A DNA stretch of 64,000 nt from Corynebacterium pseudogenitalium (GCF_024453815.1 NZ_CP072934.1:310001-374000); one strand, 5' to 3'; positions 42,025 through 51,207 are shown, counted from the first letter of the stretch. Notes: generated from the letters alone by a model not told the origin. Made by a program: numbers and translations.

Positions 42025-43968
42025 CTATCCCCGCAACTTGCTGATTAGCGCCATCACACCCGAGACCCCCGCCGTCAGCATTCCAACCAATGTTGCCAGA
42101 GCGAGCATCCCGGCGATGAAGGACTCGGCCTCCGGGTCGAAGGTTTCCATGCACAGCCCGAAGAGCATAAACGACACCACTGTGATGATCACCGACCACT
42201 TGAATACCTTCCCGGACTTGGAGTGTCGCTTCGGGGCAGCAGCAGGCGTGACTAGCGCGGGATCGTACGGTGCCGATTGGGCGGGGACCGGTGCGTGCAG
42301 CGGGGCATACGCTGCGGCAAGCAGCTCCTCCGGTGTCAGTTCATTGGTGGCAGGCCGAGACTTGGCGGCTGCAGGGCGTGGCTCCGGGGCAGGCTGCGCG
42401 GGCAGCTCAGAGAGGTCCGGAGCGGCCTCCTCAACAACCGGCTCCTCGACGCCGTCGACGGCGAGGTCCACCACCATCTCCACGAGCTGGCTGCACCGCT
42501 TCGGGCCGACGCCGTGCAGGTCAAGTAGGTCGTCGGCGCTGGCGTTGAGCATCACCGGGTGCTCGAGGCTCCACATGGCGAGGTAGCGGTCGATGCCGCG
42601 TCCGGTCGCTTCGGGGACGTGGTGGGGTTTGAGGTTGTCAGCGATCTCGTGCAGTGGGCGGTCCGGGTGTTGTTCGATCCACGCGGCGGCGATGCGCGCA
42701 CTCGACGCGCCAACAGCGTGCGACTGCTCGGTGGTCAGCCAAGAGAACTGCTCCGGGGCTGAAACAGGCGCAGCGGCATCAGGGGCAGCAACCGGTGCGT
42801 CCTCGGTCGAATCCTCCATGGCCTTCAGTAACTGGGCGAAGTGGGTCTCGCTGATGATCGGCACGTTGTTCTCGCGTGCTTGCTTCGCCTTCCCGCTCAT
42901 CGAGTCCGGATTCGCCGCAACAAGGACGGCGCACGTGCGGGTCACGCCACCGACGTCGAGGCCTGCGGCGGTGGCGCGGTCGGTCCAGACGTCGCGAGGG
43001 ATGTCGAGGGCTCCGGTGAACGCGACGCGGTCGCCCGGGCGCAGGGCGAAGGTGGCGGGGGTGGGGCCGGAGGTGGGCTCGTCGAGAAGCGAGCGCACGA
43101 GCTGCGCATCGACGTTGAGCGCCTCGGCGATGTCGAGCAGCGTGGCGCGCTCCTCGTCGGTGATGACGCCATCGGCCCAGGCTTCGACGGCGAGCTGGCG
43201 CGTGAACTCCTCGTTGATGGCGTCGACGTCGTCGGCGCTGAGGCCCGCGGCGATGGCGGTGGATTCGAGGCGGCGCATTTCGGTGCGGGAGATGGCGCGG
43301 TCCACAAGTGCGCAGGTCAGCTCGGCGCGGTAGTCGGCTTCGTTCTTGGTGGTGGCCGTCGGCAAGGTGCGCGAAAGCTGTCCCGCCCAGGAGGGCTCGC
43401 CGCCGCGGGGGAGGCACGGTGCCTCGGCTGCGGGGGAGGTGAACGTCGCCGACGGATACTTCTCGACGTCCACTCCGTTGCCCACGCACAAGTAGCGGAG
43501 GAGCTCCGCGGTCGCCTCGGCGTCCGCGAGCGCCGAGTGTGCAAACCGGTTCCGAATCCTCGCGATATCCAGCGCTTCACTTAACTTGCTCACGCCCATG
43601 TACTGCTTGGTCAACCGCATCGTGTCCAGCCACTCGCACAAGCCGTCCTCCGCGCCGGCGCGCGCGAACTCGTTGGTCAGGAAGCGGTGCTCAAACGACG
43701 CATTGTGCGCCACCAGCGTGCGGCCATTGAGCAGCGAGCCCAGGTACGGAGCGACGTCGCAAAATAATGGTGCATCCACCACATCGGTCGCCGTGATCTT
43801 ATGGATGTAACTATTCGGAATGTCGCGCTCCGGCTGGATCAGGGTCTCCCACGTGCGCTCCACGGAGAAGTCGGGGCACAGCAGCACCACGCCGATCTCC
43901 ACAATGCGGTCCTGGTTGCTCAGCCCTGTCGTCTCCAAATCGACGACCGCAAACCCATTCCGGCCCAT
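42025..43968 (-). CDS. DnaQ-like 3'-5' exonuclease with BRCT domain and C-terminal membrane segments
   Basis: 647 residues from ATG 43968, 5 nt after AAAGGAGCAG. The active DEDDh exonuclease reads VVDLETTGL (D, E), VAHNASFE, and HSALADAEAT with the late His/Asp (residues 1-170). A TerB-like helical part (ISRTEMRRLESTAIAAGLSADD...TDEERATLLDIAEAL) is followed by a BRCT domain (RVAFTGALDIPRDVW, about 330-405). Then come a HRDC-like helical region (WIEQHPDRPLHEIADNL; LLDLHGVGPKRCSQLVEMV), an acidic/proline linker, and two membrane helices at the end. Such DnaQ-BRCT proteins occur in corynebacteria and are presumed repair nucleases. A membrane-tethered tail is unusual. Confidence 0.88.
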   Translation of the reverse strand: MGRNGFAVVDLETTGLSNQDRIVEIGVVLLCPDFSVERTWETLIQPERDIPNSYIHKITATDVVDAPLFCDVAPYLGSLLNGRTLVAHNASFEHRFLTNEFARAGAEDGLCEWLDTMRLTKQYMGVSKLSEALDIARIRNRFAHSALADAEATAELLRYLCVGNGVDVEKYPSATFTSPAAEAPCLPRGGEPSWAGQLSRTLPTATTKNEADYRAELTCALVDRAISRTEMRRLESTAIAAGLSADDVDAINEEFTRQLAVEAWADGVITDEERATLLDIAEALNVDAQLVRSLLDEPTSGPTPATFALRPGDRVAFTGALDIPRDVWTDRATAAGLDVGGVTRTCAVLVAANPDSMSGKAKQARENNVPIISETHFAQLLKAMEDSTEDAPVAAPDAAAPVSAPEQFSWLTTEQSHAVGASSARIAAAWIEQHPDRPLHEIADNLKPHHVPEATGRGIDRYLAMWSLEHPVMLNASADDLLDLHGVGPKRCSQLVEMVVDLAVDGVEEPVVEEAAPDLSELPAQPAPEPRPAAAKSRPATNELTPEELLAAAYAPLHAPVPAQSAPYDPALVTPAAAPKRHSKSGKVFKWSVIITVVSFMLFGLCMETFDPEAESFIAGMLALATLVGMLTAGVSGVMALISKLRG

Positions 43969-44122
43969 TCCTGCTCCTTTGTCCATCCGTGTTGGGGCGT
44001 CATTCAATATAAGGCACGCCGCCGACACACCGAGGCGGAGTCGGTCGGATGTTCGATGGAACCGGCGGGGGAGTTGTGGTCGCCGCGTAACGCCCGGCAC
44101 CGTCTGTGCCGATTACAGGGGC

Positions 44123-45103
44123 ATGAAGAAGATCATCGCATCGGCCGTCGCTGCGGCGACCGCCTTCACTGCCCTCGCTACGACCCCGTCCCACGCCGCC
44201 CACCTTGACCGCACCGAAAGTGGCCAGTGCCGCGTCGTCCTCAACGACGCTGAGCGCGGCCCCGCCTGGCAGGCCGAACGCATCGCAAAAACGCTCACGC
44301 ACGGCATGTACGCCACCGCCGTCGCCGAAGCATTCGAGGCAACCTTCGAGGGGCTCAAACCACTTGGCGACGCCCACCTCGACCAACCAGCCATCATCTC
44401 CTACCAGCAACTCCGCCTGGAAGGGCAGGAGCCCGGCGAGCGTCCCGACTACGACGCCGCCCGCGCCGCCACTAAGGAAAAACTGGCCAAGCTAGGCCTG
44501 GTTTCCACCGACGCCGACTTCTACCTGGACATGAAGCAGGGCGCCCAGATTCCGCTTTCACCAGCGGGCAAGGCGCTGCAGGGCTCGGCGCGCTGGTACA
44601 TCGGTATCGACGGATCCGTGCCGGAGGTGACCAGCCTCGGGGCGAACTACGTGTTTGGCCGCACCGGCGACAACACTGCTCGGTTCCTGAATCACGTCCC
44701 CGACTGGAAGCGCACGGCGTTCGCGTCGAACATGTCCGGCACCTACTTTGCCAAGGCTGCCGACTCGCTCGAGTCCCGGTACTACTACCTGCTTAAGCAG
44801 GCGCAACAGTGCAGCGACAACCCACCGCTTATCTTCAGCACCCAAAACGCGGACCTGCCAGCACCGCCGGTACTGAAGAACACCCTGCCGGGCCAACCAG
44901 CGGATCCCTCCGCGCCGGAAACGCCAACCCCGGAGCAGCCCACGCCGAAGCCGGAGCAGCCGCAGAACTTTGACGCCAAGCTCGGCCAGATCATCGGCAT
45001 CATCGCTGCGGTACTGGCAGCGCTGGGCGGGTTGTTCGCGCTGCTCAAGAACGCCGGCATCAATGTGCCGGAGCTTCCGAAGATTCCCGGGCTGAACAAG
45101 TAG
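44123..45103 (+). CDS. Secreted, C-terminally anchored protein of unknown function
   Basis: 326 residues. Signal peptide MKKIIASAVAAATAFTALATTPSHA; two Cys (QCRVVL and QQCSDN) could form a disulfide. A largely helical extracellular region leads to a Pro/Glu/Thr linker (PETPTPEQPTPKPEQP), then a membrane helix (IIGIIAAVLAALGGLFALL) and a short tail. It lies between divergent dnaQ-like and a two-component operon. I do not recognise the domain. Confidence 0.75.
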   Translation: MKKIIASAVAAATAFTALATTPSHAAHLDRTESGQCRVVLNDAERGPAWQAERIAKTLTHGMYATAVAEAFEATFEGLKPLGDAHLDQPAIISYQQLRLEGQEPGERPDYDAARAATKEKLAKLGLVSTDADFYLDMKQGAQIPLSPAGKALQGSARWYIGIDGSVPEVTSLGANYVFGRTGDNTARFLNHVPDWKRTAFASNMSGTYFAKAADSLESRYYYLLKQAQQCSDNPPLIFSTQNADLPAPPVLKNTLPGQPADPSAPETPTPEQPTPKPEQPQNFDAKLGQIIGIIAAVLAALGGLFALLKNAGINVPELPKIPGLNK

Positions 45104-45105
45104 AT

Positions 45106-45123
45106 CTCCTCCCCTGGGAGGAG
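45106..45123. promoter_or_regulatory. Palindrome upstream of the sensor-kinase gene
   Basis: CTCCTCCCCTGGGAGGAG is an 8-bp perfect inverted repeat around CT. It is about 21 bp upstream of a TAGGCT -10-like element (45145-45150) that would yield a leaderless message at ATG 45158. A sister site lies at 46896-46913. Confidence 0.65.
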
Positions 45124-45157
45124 GCGCGTGTTCGGTGTTGCCGATAGGCTTACGGCC

Positions 45158-46270
45158 ATGCGCTACAAACCGGGTGACCTTGTGCTCGCGGTCGCTGTTG
45201 CCATCTTGGCGGCGGTGTACACCGCGAGTGCGTTTACCCAACCCACGCATGCGGCCAGTTGGGGCCAGGCCGTGCTGTCGTGGGGCTTCGTCGCGGTGTG
45301 CGTGGTGCTCACGAGCAAACCCAAGTTCTCCTCGATTGCGCTTATCGCGCTGAATGTTGCCTGGTCTGTGATGTGGCTGGCCGCGCCGGTCAACCTTGGC
45401 TTTTCGCCGTGGGTGTTGGCGGTCCCGGTGGCGACCTTTATTGCCGGGCTGTTTACAGGGAAGCGCTTCGCGCTAGTTGTTCTCGCTGCCGCGTGCGGGT
45501 GGGCACTGCTGTCGCCGTTCATGTGGACGTGGGACGACAACTTTGTGTTGTTCTACCGGCACGGGGTCGATCTCGGGATCACGCTTGCGCTGCACTGGGG
45601 TGCGAGTGCGGTGGGGTATCTCCTGGGGGCGAATGTGGCGGCTGAGGATGAGGTGCGTCGTCGAGAAGCACACGCGAAAGAGCAACGTCTCGCAGCGGCG
45701 CGCGAGGAGGAACGCCGCGCCATTGCCCGCGATATTCACGACCTTCTCGGCCACTCGCTGACCCTGATCAAAGCGCAGGCGAATGCTGGTTTGGCGGCCG
45801 GACAGGAGCGGGAGGCGCTGCAGCAGATCAACGAGGCCGCCGGGCAGTCGTTGTCGGAGATTCGCCTGCTTGTGCGGGGTCTGCGTGAGAGCGATCATGC
45901 GTTTTCGCCGGCGGCGGGGATCCCTGACCTGCCGTCGTTGGTGCAGCGTTACCGCGACGCCGGCCTGGAAGTGTCGCTGGAAGCACCAGCAGTGGATGTC
46001 TCCCCGGTGACCTCGCTTGCTACTTATCGCATCGTGGCGGAGGCGCTGGCAAACGCGGCGCGCCACCAAGTCGATCCCACTGTGACGGTTCGGGTCGTAC
46101 CGGACGAGACCGTGGTGGTAGAAGTCGTTTCTACCGGCCAGATTCGACCTCAGCCAGGCACCGGCGTCGGGCTAGAGGGGCTGCGTGAACGCGCGGCGAG
46201 CGCCGGTGGCACGCTGAAGACATGGCAGTCAGGGGAGACGTTTACCGTGCGGGCGGAGTTAGCAGCATGA
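45158..46270 (+). CDS. Sensor histidine kinase (HisKA_3, LiaS/DesK-like)
   Basis: 370 residues. Five or so N-terminal membrane helices are followed by the phospho-acceptor REEERRAIARDIHDLLGHSLTLIKAQA (His at IHDLLGH) and an HATPase with IVAEALANAARHQ (N-box) and GTGVGLEGLRERA (G-box). It pairs with the LuxR-type regulator by ATGA overlap. An earlier GTG at 45128 has a good ribosome site and is a second possible start. Confidence 0.92.
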   Translation: MRYKPGDLVLAVAVAILAAVYTASAFTQPTHAASWGQAVLSWGFVAVCVVLTSKPKFSSIALIALNVAWSVMWLAAPVNLGFSPWVLAVPVATFIAGLFTGKRFALVVLAAACGWALLSPFMWTWDDNFVLFYRHGVDLGITLALHWGASAVGYLLGANVAAEDEVRRREAHAKEQRLAAAREEERRAIARDIHDLLGHSLTLIKAQANAGLAAGQEREALQQINEAAGQSLSEIRLLVRGLRESDHAFSPAAGIPDLPSLVQRYRDAGLEVSLEAPAVDVSPVTSLATYRIVAEALANAARHQVDPTVTVRVVPDETVVVEVVSTGQIRPQPGTGVGLEGLRERAASAGGTLKTWQSGETFTVRAELAA

Positions 46271-46905
46271 TCCGCCTGCTCCTTGCCGACGACCAACCGC
46301 TCCTCCTCAGCGCCCTCCGCACCATCTTGGACGCCCAGGACGACATCACCGTCGTCGCCAGCGCCGCCGACGGCGCCGAAGCCGTGGAGAAAACGCGCGC
46401 CCACCGCATCGACGTGGCAGTGCTGGACATCCGCATGCCAGTGCTCGACGGCATCACCGCCGCCCGCGCGATCATGGAGATGGGCCCACGCGTGATCATG
46501 CTGACCACCTTCGACGACGACACCTTGATCCATGCAGCTATCGACGCCGGCGTGCAAGGCTTTCTCCTCAAAGACGCCGAACCCGACATCCTGGCCAACG
46601 CCGTACGCGCCGTCGCCCGCGGCGAATCGGTCCTGGCCCCCGGGGTGACCGGCCGCGTGATGGAGTGGGTCCGCGATGGGGCGGGCACTGCAGAATCCGC
46701 CGCCGCGCTGGAAGCGCTGACGCAACGCGAACGCGATGTACTCGCGGAGATTGGCTGCGGCGCCACGAACGCTGAAATCGCCGCCACGCTGTTTATTGCA
46801 GAGACCACGGTGAAAACGCACGTCTCTAACCTGCTTGCCAAACTCGGCGCGCGCGACAGGGTGGCGCTTGCCTTGATCTCCCAGCGCGCCGGGATCTCCT
46901 CCTAG
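46267..46905 (+). CDS. LuxR-type response regulator
   Basis: 212 residues. Receiver domain: DD at 8-9 (LLADDQPLL), phospho-acceptor D in VAVLDIRMP, Thr in MLTTFDD, and Lys in GFLLKDAEP. C-terminal NarL/LuxR DNA-binding domain: LTQRERDVLAEIGCGATNAEIAATLFIAETTVKTHVSNLLAKLGARDRVALA. Presumably drives the downstream ABC transporter genes and perhaps its own operon. Confidence 0.94.
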   Translation: MIRLLLADDQPLLLSALRTILDAQDDITVVASAADGAEAVEKTRAHRIDVAVLDIRMPVLDGITAARAIMEMGPRVIMLTTFDDDTLIHAAIDAGVQGFLLKDAEPDILANAVRAVARGESVLAPGVTGRVMEWVRDGAGTAESAAALEALTQRERDVLAEIGCGATNAEIAATLFIAETTVKTHVSNLLAKLGARDRVALALISQRAGISS

Positions 46906-46913
46906 AGGAGGAG
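46896..46913. promoter_or_regulatory. Palindrome upstream of the ABC transporter genes
   Basis: CTCCTCCTAGAGGAGGAG, overlapping the regulator's stop codon. Same design and flanks (GAT before, GCG after) as 45106-45123. It could also supply the ribosome site for a GTG at 46917. Confidence 0.6.
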
Positions 46914-46970
46914 GCGGTGTGGTCCCGCCGGCCGATGTGGTGGCCTTGCTCAGCGACGACCATGAATGCC

Positions 46971-47672
46971 ATGACTGATACGCAACTTGCTTGCCGCGGC
47001 GTGACCGTGTCCTTCGGGGACCACCACGTACTTCGCGACGTGTCGTTGACCACCACTCCGGGCCGAGTCCACGCACTGTTGGGCCCTAACGGCGCGGGTA
47101 AATCGACGTTGATGTCGGTGCTGCTCGGCCTGATCAAACCCGATGCCGGCGGGGTGACCTTGATGGGCCAGCCGTTTGACCGTTCGGCGCTGCGCCACGT
47201 TGGCGCCTCCATCAACGACCCCGCCTTTTTCAGCCACCTCAGCGCCCGCAACAACCTCCGCGTCCACACCACGCTCCTGGGCCTGCCGGACAGCGAAGCC
47301 GACCGAGTCCTCGAACTGGTCGGCCTCCAAACCGCGGGCAAGAAGAAAGCCGGAACGTTTTCCACCGGCATGAAGGGACGCCTCGCACTCGCTCAGGCAC
47401 TGCTCGGTGAGCCGGAGGTGCTTATTCTCGACGAACCACAAAACGGTCTCGACCCCGAAGGCATTGCCCACCTGCGCGACTACCTCCGCGAATACGCACG
47501 TGCCGGGCGCACCGTCCTGGTCAGTTCCCACCAACTCGGCGAAGTGCTGCACATGGCCGACGACGCCACAGTCATCGCAGGCGGCAGCGTCCGCTTCGCA
47601 GGCGAGCTCGCGGAACTGGGTCCAAACCTAGAAGAGTCGTTCTTTCGGCTCACCTCCGGTGGTGAACGATGA
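46971..47672 (+). CDS. ABC exporter ATPase
   Basis: 233 residues from MTDTQLACRGVTVSFG; ATG 46962 and GTG 46917 are alternatives. Walker A GPNGAGKS, signature FSTGMKGRLALAQAL (an STGM variant), Walker B VLILDEPQNGLD with Gln-Asn in place of the usual Thr, and H-loop VLVSSHQ. Resembles bacitracin/lantibiotic-type ABC-2 systems under LuxR two-component control. Overlaps the permease gene by 4 nt. Confidence 0.9.
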   Translation: MTDTQLACRGVTVSFGDHHVLRDVSLTTTPGRVHALLGPNGAGKSTLMSVLLGLIKPDAGGVTLMGQPFDRSALRHVGASINDPAFFSHLSARNNLRVHTTLLGLPDSEADRVLELVGLQTAGKKKAGTFSTGMKGRLALAQALLGEPEVLILDEPQNGLDPEGIAHLRDYLREYARAGRTVLVSSHQLGEVLHMADDATVIAGGSVRFAGELAELGPNLEESFFRLTSGGER

Positions 47673-49084
47673 ACCTCCTACACGCCGAATGGATCCGTGC
47701 TCGCGGCTCCATACTGTGGTGGCTCGCTGGGGCAGGTTTGCTGGTCGGTGTGCTGCTGACGTTGTTCGCCCTGGCCGGAAATGTGGAAACCGCCACGAAC
47801 CTGCTCTACCCGCAAGGCCTGTTGGTCACCGGCATGGCTGCGCCTGCCGCCGCACTGTTCGCAGGCTTGGCCGAGACCCGCGAGCGTGACGCCCGAGGCG
47901 GTGGCACTTGGTGGCGGCCGGTCTCACGGGTGCGAACGCGAGCCGCCCGCATCGCCGTGGTGTGGCTGGCGCTGGCCGTGTTCGTTGCCCTTGACTTTGT
48001 CGTACCGGTTGCCGCCGGCCTCGTATTCAACCTGGACAACACAGCCCCGATCGCACTCGTCGGCCTATTTGTGTGGCTGGGCATGCTCGGCCCCGCAGGC
48101 CTTGCCGCCGCTGCCACGCGACGCATCGGGATGCTGCCGACCATCATCCTCGGCTTTTTCTTCACCATCGAGCTTGGCTACTTCGCCGAACGCGACTGGT
48201 GGTGGGCCAACCCCGGCGCCTGGCCAATTCGGTTGGTGCTGCCGACCATGGGCCTGCACTTCAACCTGCTGCCCCTCGACGCCACGGATCCGATGGCGGG
48301 GGAGTCTCCTGTGCTTGCCCTCATCCTCACGCTGGTGCTCGCAGCAATTGGCTTTGTAGTGGCCGCCCTCGTACCACCGCGCACCCGACCTATATTGCGC
48401 CGCCGCCGAGTCCACCACGTCACCGCACCGCTGGCCACTTCTCCGGCGACGCCACGCACCGAAGCCACCGGATACGTGGCTGCGGTGAAGGGGGTTGCGA
48501 TGGCGGCGAGGGTGTCGCCGATACGCGTCTTGCTCCTGCTCACCGCCCTGGTGCTGCTGTTCTCGCTGGCATATCCGGTGGATGTGCGTGAGGCGATGTT
48601 CACCTACATCATCCTGCCGATAGGGGCGGGCGTGCTTCCCACACTGGTGTGGCCGAAACTGCGTCCCGCCTGGGCGCTCATGCAGGTCGAACACCCACAC
48701 GTCCGCGCCGCATTGGCCACTTGGTGCGTTGGAGTCGTCGCACTCGTCTGCGCGTTCGGAGCGGCCGTGGTTGGCGACGCGCGCTTCGGACTCCTCGCGT
48801 TCCTCGCCGGCAGCGTATTGGCCCTCACCGCACTTGCCATCACCGTCCGCTTCGGCGTGGCATGGGCGCTGGCTGCGGCGATCCTGGTCACGATCGTCTC
48901 CGCCACGATCGGCGGCGACGTCCTCGCGCAATCTGCGTTATGGATCCTTGCCGTCCCCGCATGGCCAGCTACCGCCACCGGTACACGAGTGTGGGTTGCG
49001 GCTGCGGTGGGGCTGGTGCTGCTGGCGGTGGTTGTAGTGCTGCTGATGCGGACGCTGCGCGGGATGCGCCCAGTACGACGCTAA
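47669..49084 (+). CDS. ABC-2-like membrane permease
   Basis: 471 residues with about 12 hydrophobic segments in two halves joined by a basic linker (PPRTRPILRRRRVHHV). It is coupled to the ATPase gene. Its stop overlaps that of the convergent lipoprotein gene by 4 nt. Likely peptide-antibiotic resistance or cell-envelope stress export; substrate unknown. Confidence 0.85.
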   Translation: MNLLHAEWIRARGSILWWLAGAGLLVGVLLTLFALAGNVETATNLLYPQGLLVTGMAAPAAALFAGLAETRERDARGGGTWWRPVSRVRTRAARIAVVWLALAVFVALDFVVPVAAGLVFNLDNTAPIALVGLFVWLGMLGPAGLAAAATRRIGMLPTIILGFFFTIELGYFAERDWWWANPGAWPIRLVLPTMGLHFNLLPLDATDPMAGESPVLALILTLVLAAIGFVVAALVPPRTRPILRRRRVHHVTAPLATSPATPRTEATGYVAAVKGVAMAARVSPIRVLLLLTALVLLFSLAYPVDVREAMFTYIILPIGAGVLPTLVWPKLRPAWALMQVEHPHVRAALATWCVGVVALVCAFGAAVVGDARFGLLAFLAGSVLALTALAITVRFGVAWALAAAILVTIVSATIGGDVLAQSALWILAVPAWPATATGTRVWVAAAVGLVLLAVVVVLLMRTLRGMRPVRR

Positions 49085-49959
49085 CCCGCCGGAGTGAGGC
49101 GTCCGTCCGCCGTGTAGCGACCATCGGGGGAGTTGTAGAAGGCGTGGGCGTGGTTGTCGTCGATAAGTAAGTGCCACGTGCCGCCGTTATCGCAGGTGCC
49201 CTCGGTGATCGTCTCCCGGAAGCCATCCTCGGTTCTCGTGAGCTGCCCTGCACAGCCGAGCTCAGGGTAGGTCACCGCGATACCGTCCGCGGTTGGCGCG
49301 AACCAGACACGGAACTGCTGCCCCTGTAGGTGCTCGACCTCGGATACCTGACCCATCGTGCCCTCCATTGGACCTTTGAGTTCTGGAGGTTTGATTGTGC
49401 CCAGCGCCGCCGCGGCCGTCGTCGGGTGCCAGGTGATACGGGTGAACTCGCTGAGCGGATTGCCGACGACCGTCTCCTCCGGACCCCACACCTTCTCCAA
49501 ACGCTGACCCCGCAGCTCGAAGTGCGTCACGTGCAAGAGAGGGCTTTCGGCTTCGTACTGGTCCAAGCCCGGCTGCGTGCCGTTGGTGAACACAGTCGGG
49601 TACGGGTCGTCCGAGTCGATGAGGTAGTCCTTCGTCCAGCTCAGCGTGCCGTCCTGGGCCCGCAACACGCGAATTGGAGAAGGGCCGTCAGCACCAGCGC
49701 GCAGCAGCAGTTCCGGCTCAAGATCGCCGTTGATATCTAAGACGTCGTAGGCGAACGTGCCGTCCAAGCCGTCGAGATCTGCGAAGAACCGCGCCGGGTC
49801 CGCGATGGCGTCGGCGTACAGATCACGGGTGGAGGGCACCGGTGCTTCAGTCGCGGGCGTGCCCAGTGTTGTTTCCGGCACGGGCGCTTCCGGCACAGGC
49901 GCCGTGCCGCAGGAAGCCAGCAGGAGAGTGGCGGTGATGAGAGGCAGATAGCGCTTCAT
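49081..49959 (-). CDS. Putative secreted lipoprotein, unknown function
   Basis: 292 residues. Signal peptide MKRYLPLITATLLLASC with lipobox LLASC (Cys17). A low-complexity Pro/Glu/Ala stretch is followed by an extracellular domain that contains an FG-GAP-like LDINGDLEPELLLRAGADG segment, possibly binding calcium. Ends DGRYTADGRLTPAG. Function not recognised. Confidence 0.78.
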   Translation of the reverse strand: MKRYLPLITATLLLASCGTAPVPEAPVPETTLGTPATEAPVPSTRDLYADAIADPARFFADLDGLDGTFAYDVLDINGDLEPELLLRAGADGPSPIRVLRAQDGTLSWTKDYLIDSDDPYPTVFTNGTQPGLDQYEAESPLLHVTHFELRGQRLEKVWGPEETVVGNPLSEFTRITWHPTTAAAALGTIKPPELKGPMEGTMGQVSEVEHLQGQQFRVWFAPTADGIAVTYPELGCAGQLTRTEDGFRETITEGTCDNGGTWHLLIDDNHAHAFYNSPDGRYTADGRLTPAG

Positions 49960-50020
49960 GGCACCACGCTACAGAAAACTAGAAACCCGAAGAAAGTTCC
50001 CAACCTATTCGTGATCGCCG

Positions 50021-50105
50021 GAACCATTTTCGTGGACAGCCGTTGTGACCTAGGGAAATGTAACCGTTGGTCGACCGGAACCGGCCCCAAACGCAAAATA
50101 GTTCC
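50021..50105. repeat. Dispersed intergenic repeat, copy B
   Basis: Aligns with 5878-5965 across about 88 bp, sharing TTTTCGTGG, AGCCGT, TGGTCGACCGGAAC and TAGTTCCC. It forms part of a larger nested set of inverted repeats (50045-50160). Confidence 0.6.
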
Positions 50106-50160
50106 CCGGCGGCGGGAACTATTTCAAAGGGGCACGAAGGGGAGAAAACCGCTAGGTCAC
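50045..50160. terminator. Nested inverted repeats between lipoprotein and menB genes
   Basis: The outer pair GTGACCTAG (50045-50053) and CTAGGTCAC (50152-50160) encloses a perfect 11-bp stem, AAATAGTTCCC/GGGAACTATTT (50096-50124). The position just downstream of menB suggests a terminator, although the T-run is short. Confidence 0.45.
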
Positions 50161-50168
50161 ATACCTAC

Positions 50169-51101
50169 CTAGTAGTAGAACGGGAAGTCGTCCCAACGGG
50201 GCTCGCGTTTTTCCAGGAAGGAGTCGCGGCCTTCGACGGCCTCGTCGGTCATGTAGGCGAGGCGGGTTGCTTCACCGGCGAAGACTTGTTGGCCCATGAG
50301 GCCGTCGTCGACAAGGTTGAAGGCGAATTTGAGCATGCGCTGTGCGGTGGGGGACTTGCCGTTGATTTCGCGGGCGACCTGGATGGCCTCCTCTTCCAAG
50401 GAAGCGTGCGGGGCGACGATGTTGACGGCGCCCATGCGCTGCATCTCCTCGGCAGAGTAGGTGCGGCCGAGGAAGAAGATCTCGCGGGCGAACTTTTGAC
50501 CCACCATCTTGGCCAGGTAGGCGGAGCCGTAGCCGGCGTCGAAGGAGCCGACGTCGGCGTCGGTTTGTTTGAACCTGGCCTCCTCCTTCGAGGCGATGGT
50601 CAGGTCGCACACGACGTGGAGTGAGTGGCCGCCGCCGGCTGCCCAGCCGCTCACCACCGCGATGACCACCTTGGGCATGGTGCGGATGAGGCGCTGGACC
50701 TCAAGGATGTGCAGGCGTCCGCCCTCGGCCTTGACGCGCGCTTCATCGACGGTGTCGGCGGTGTCGCCGCCCGCGTACTGGTAGCCGGAGCGGCCACGGA
50801 TGCGCTGGTCGCCGCCGGAGCAGAACGCCCAGCCGCCGTCCTTCTCGGAAGGCCCGTTGCCGGTCAGCAACACCACGCCCACAGAAGGGTCGCGCCTGGC
50901 GTGGTCGAGTGCCCGGTAGAGTTCGTCGACGGTGTGGGGGCGGAACGCGTTGCGTACTTCGGGGCGGTCGAAGGCGATGCGGACGATGCCGTCGGCGCGT
51001 GTGGTTCCTACGTGTCGGTGGTAGGTGATGTCGGTGAAGTCAAAACCTTCGACCTCGCGCCATTGGGTTGGGTCGAATGGTTGCGCAGTGGAATAGCTCA
51101 T
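50169..51101 (-). CDS. menB: 1,4-dihydroxy-2-naphthoyl-CoA synthase MenB
   Basis: 310 residues from MSYSTAQPFDPTQWREVEGF; no ribosome site is evident, so perhaps leaderless. Crotonase fold with the MenB signatures FCSGGDQRIRGRSGYQ, VVIAVVSGWAAGGGHSLHVVCDLTIAS and DADVGSFDAGYGSAYLAKMVGQKFAREIFFLGRTY. Cyclises o-succinylbenzoyl-CoA to DHNA-CoA. Confidence 0.95.
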   Translation of the reverse strand: MSYSTAQPFDPTQWREVEGFDFTDITYHRHVGTTRADGIVRIAFDRPEVRNAFRPHTVDELYRALDHARRDPSVGVVLLTGNGPSEKDGGWAFCSGGDQRIRGRSGYQYAGGDTADTVDEARVKAEGGRLHILEVQRLIRTMPKVVIAVVSGWAAGGGHSLHVVCDLTIASKEEARFKQTDADVGSFDAGYGSAYLAKMVGQKFAREIFFLGRTYSAEEMQRMGAVNIVAPHASLEEEAIQVAREINGKSPTAQRMLKFAFNLVDDGLMGQQVFAGEATRLAYMTDEAVEGRDSFLEKREPRWDDFPFYY

Positions 51102-51164
51102 GGCTTTGTAGTCTACGGTGCCGACGGCAGCTCGGGGCACCCCCACAGGGAGGCAACCACTGTA

Positions 51165-51183
51165 TAAGGCATTGCTTACCTAA
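51165..51183. promoter_or_regulatory. Weak DtxR-like box before feoABC
   Basis: TAAGGCATTGCTTACCTAA matches about 12 of 19 positions of the remembered DtxR consensus, 25 bp before feoA. Iron control is expected for this operon. Confidence 0.55.
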
Positions 51184-51207
51184 TGGGCTCGGAGTTAAAT
51201 CAAACGT

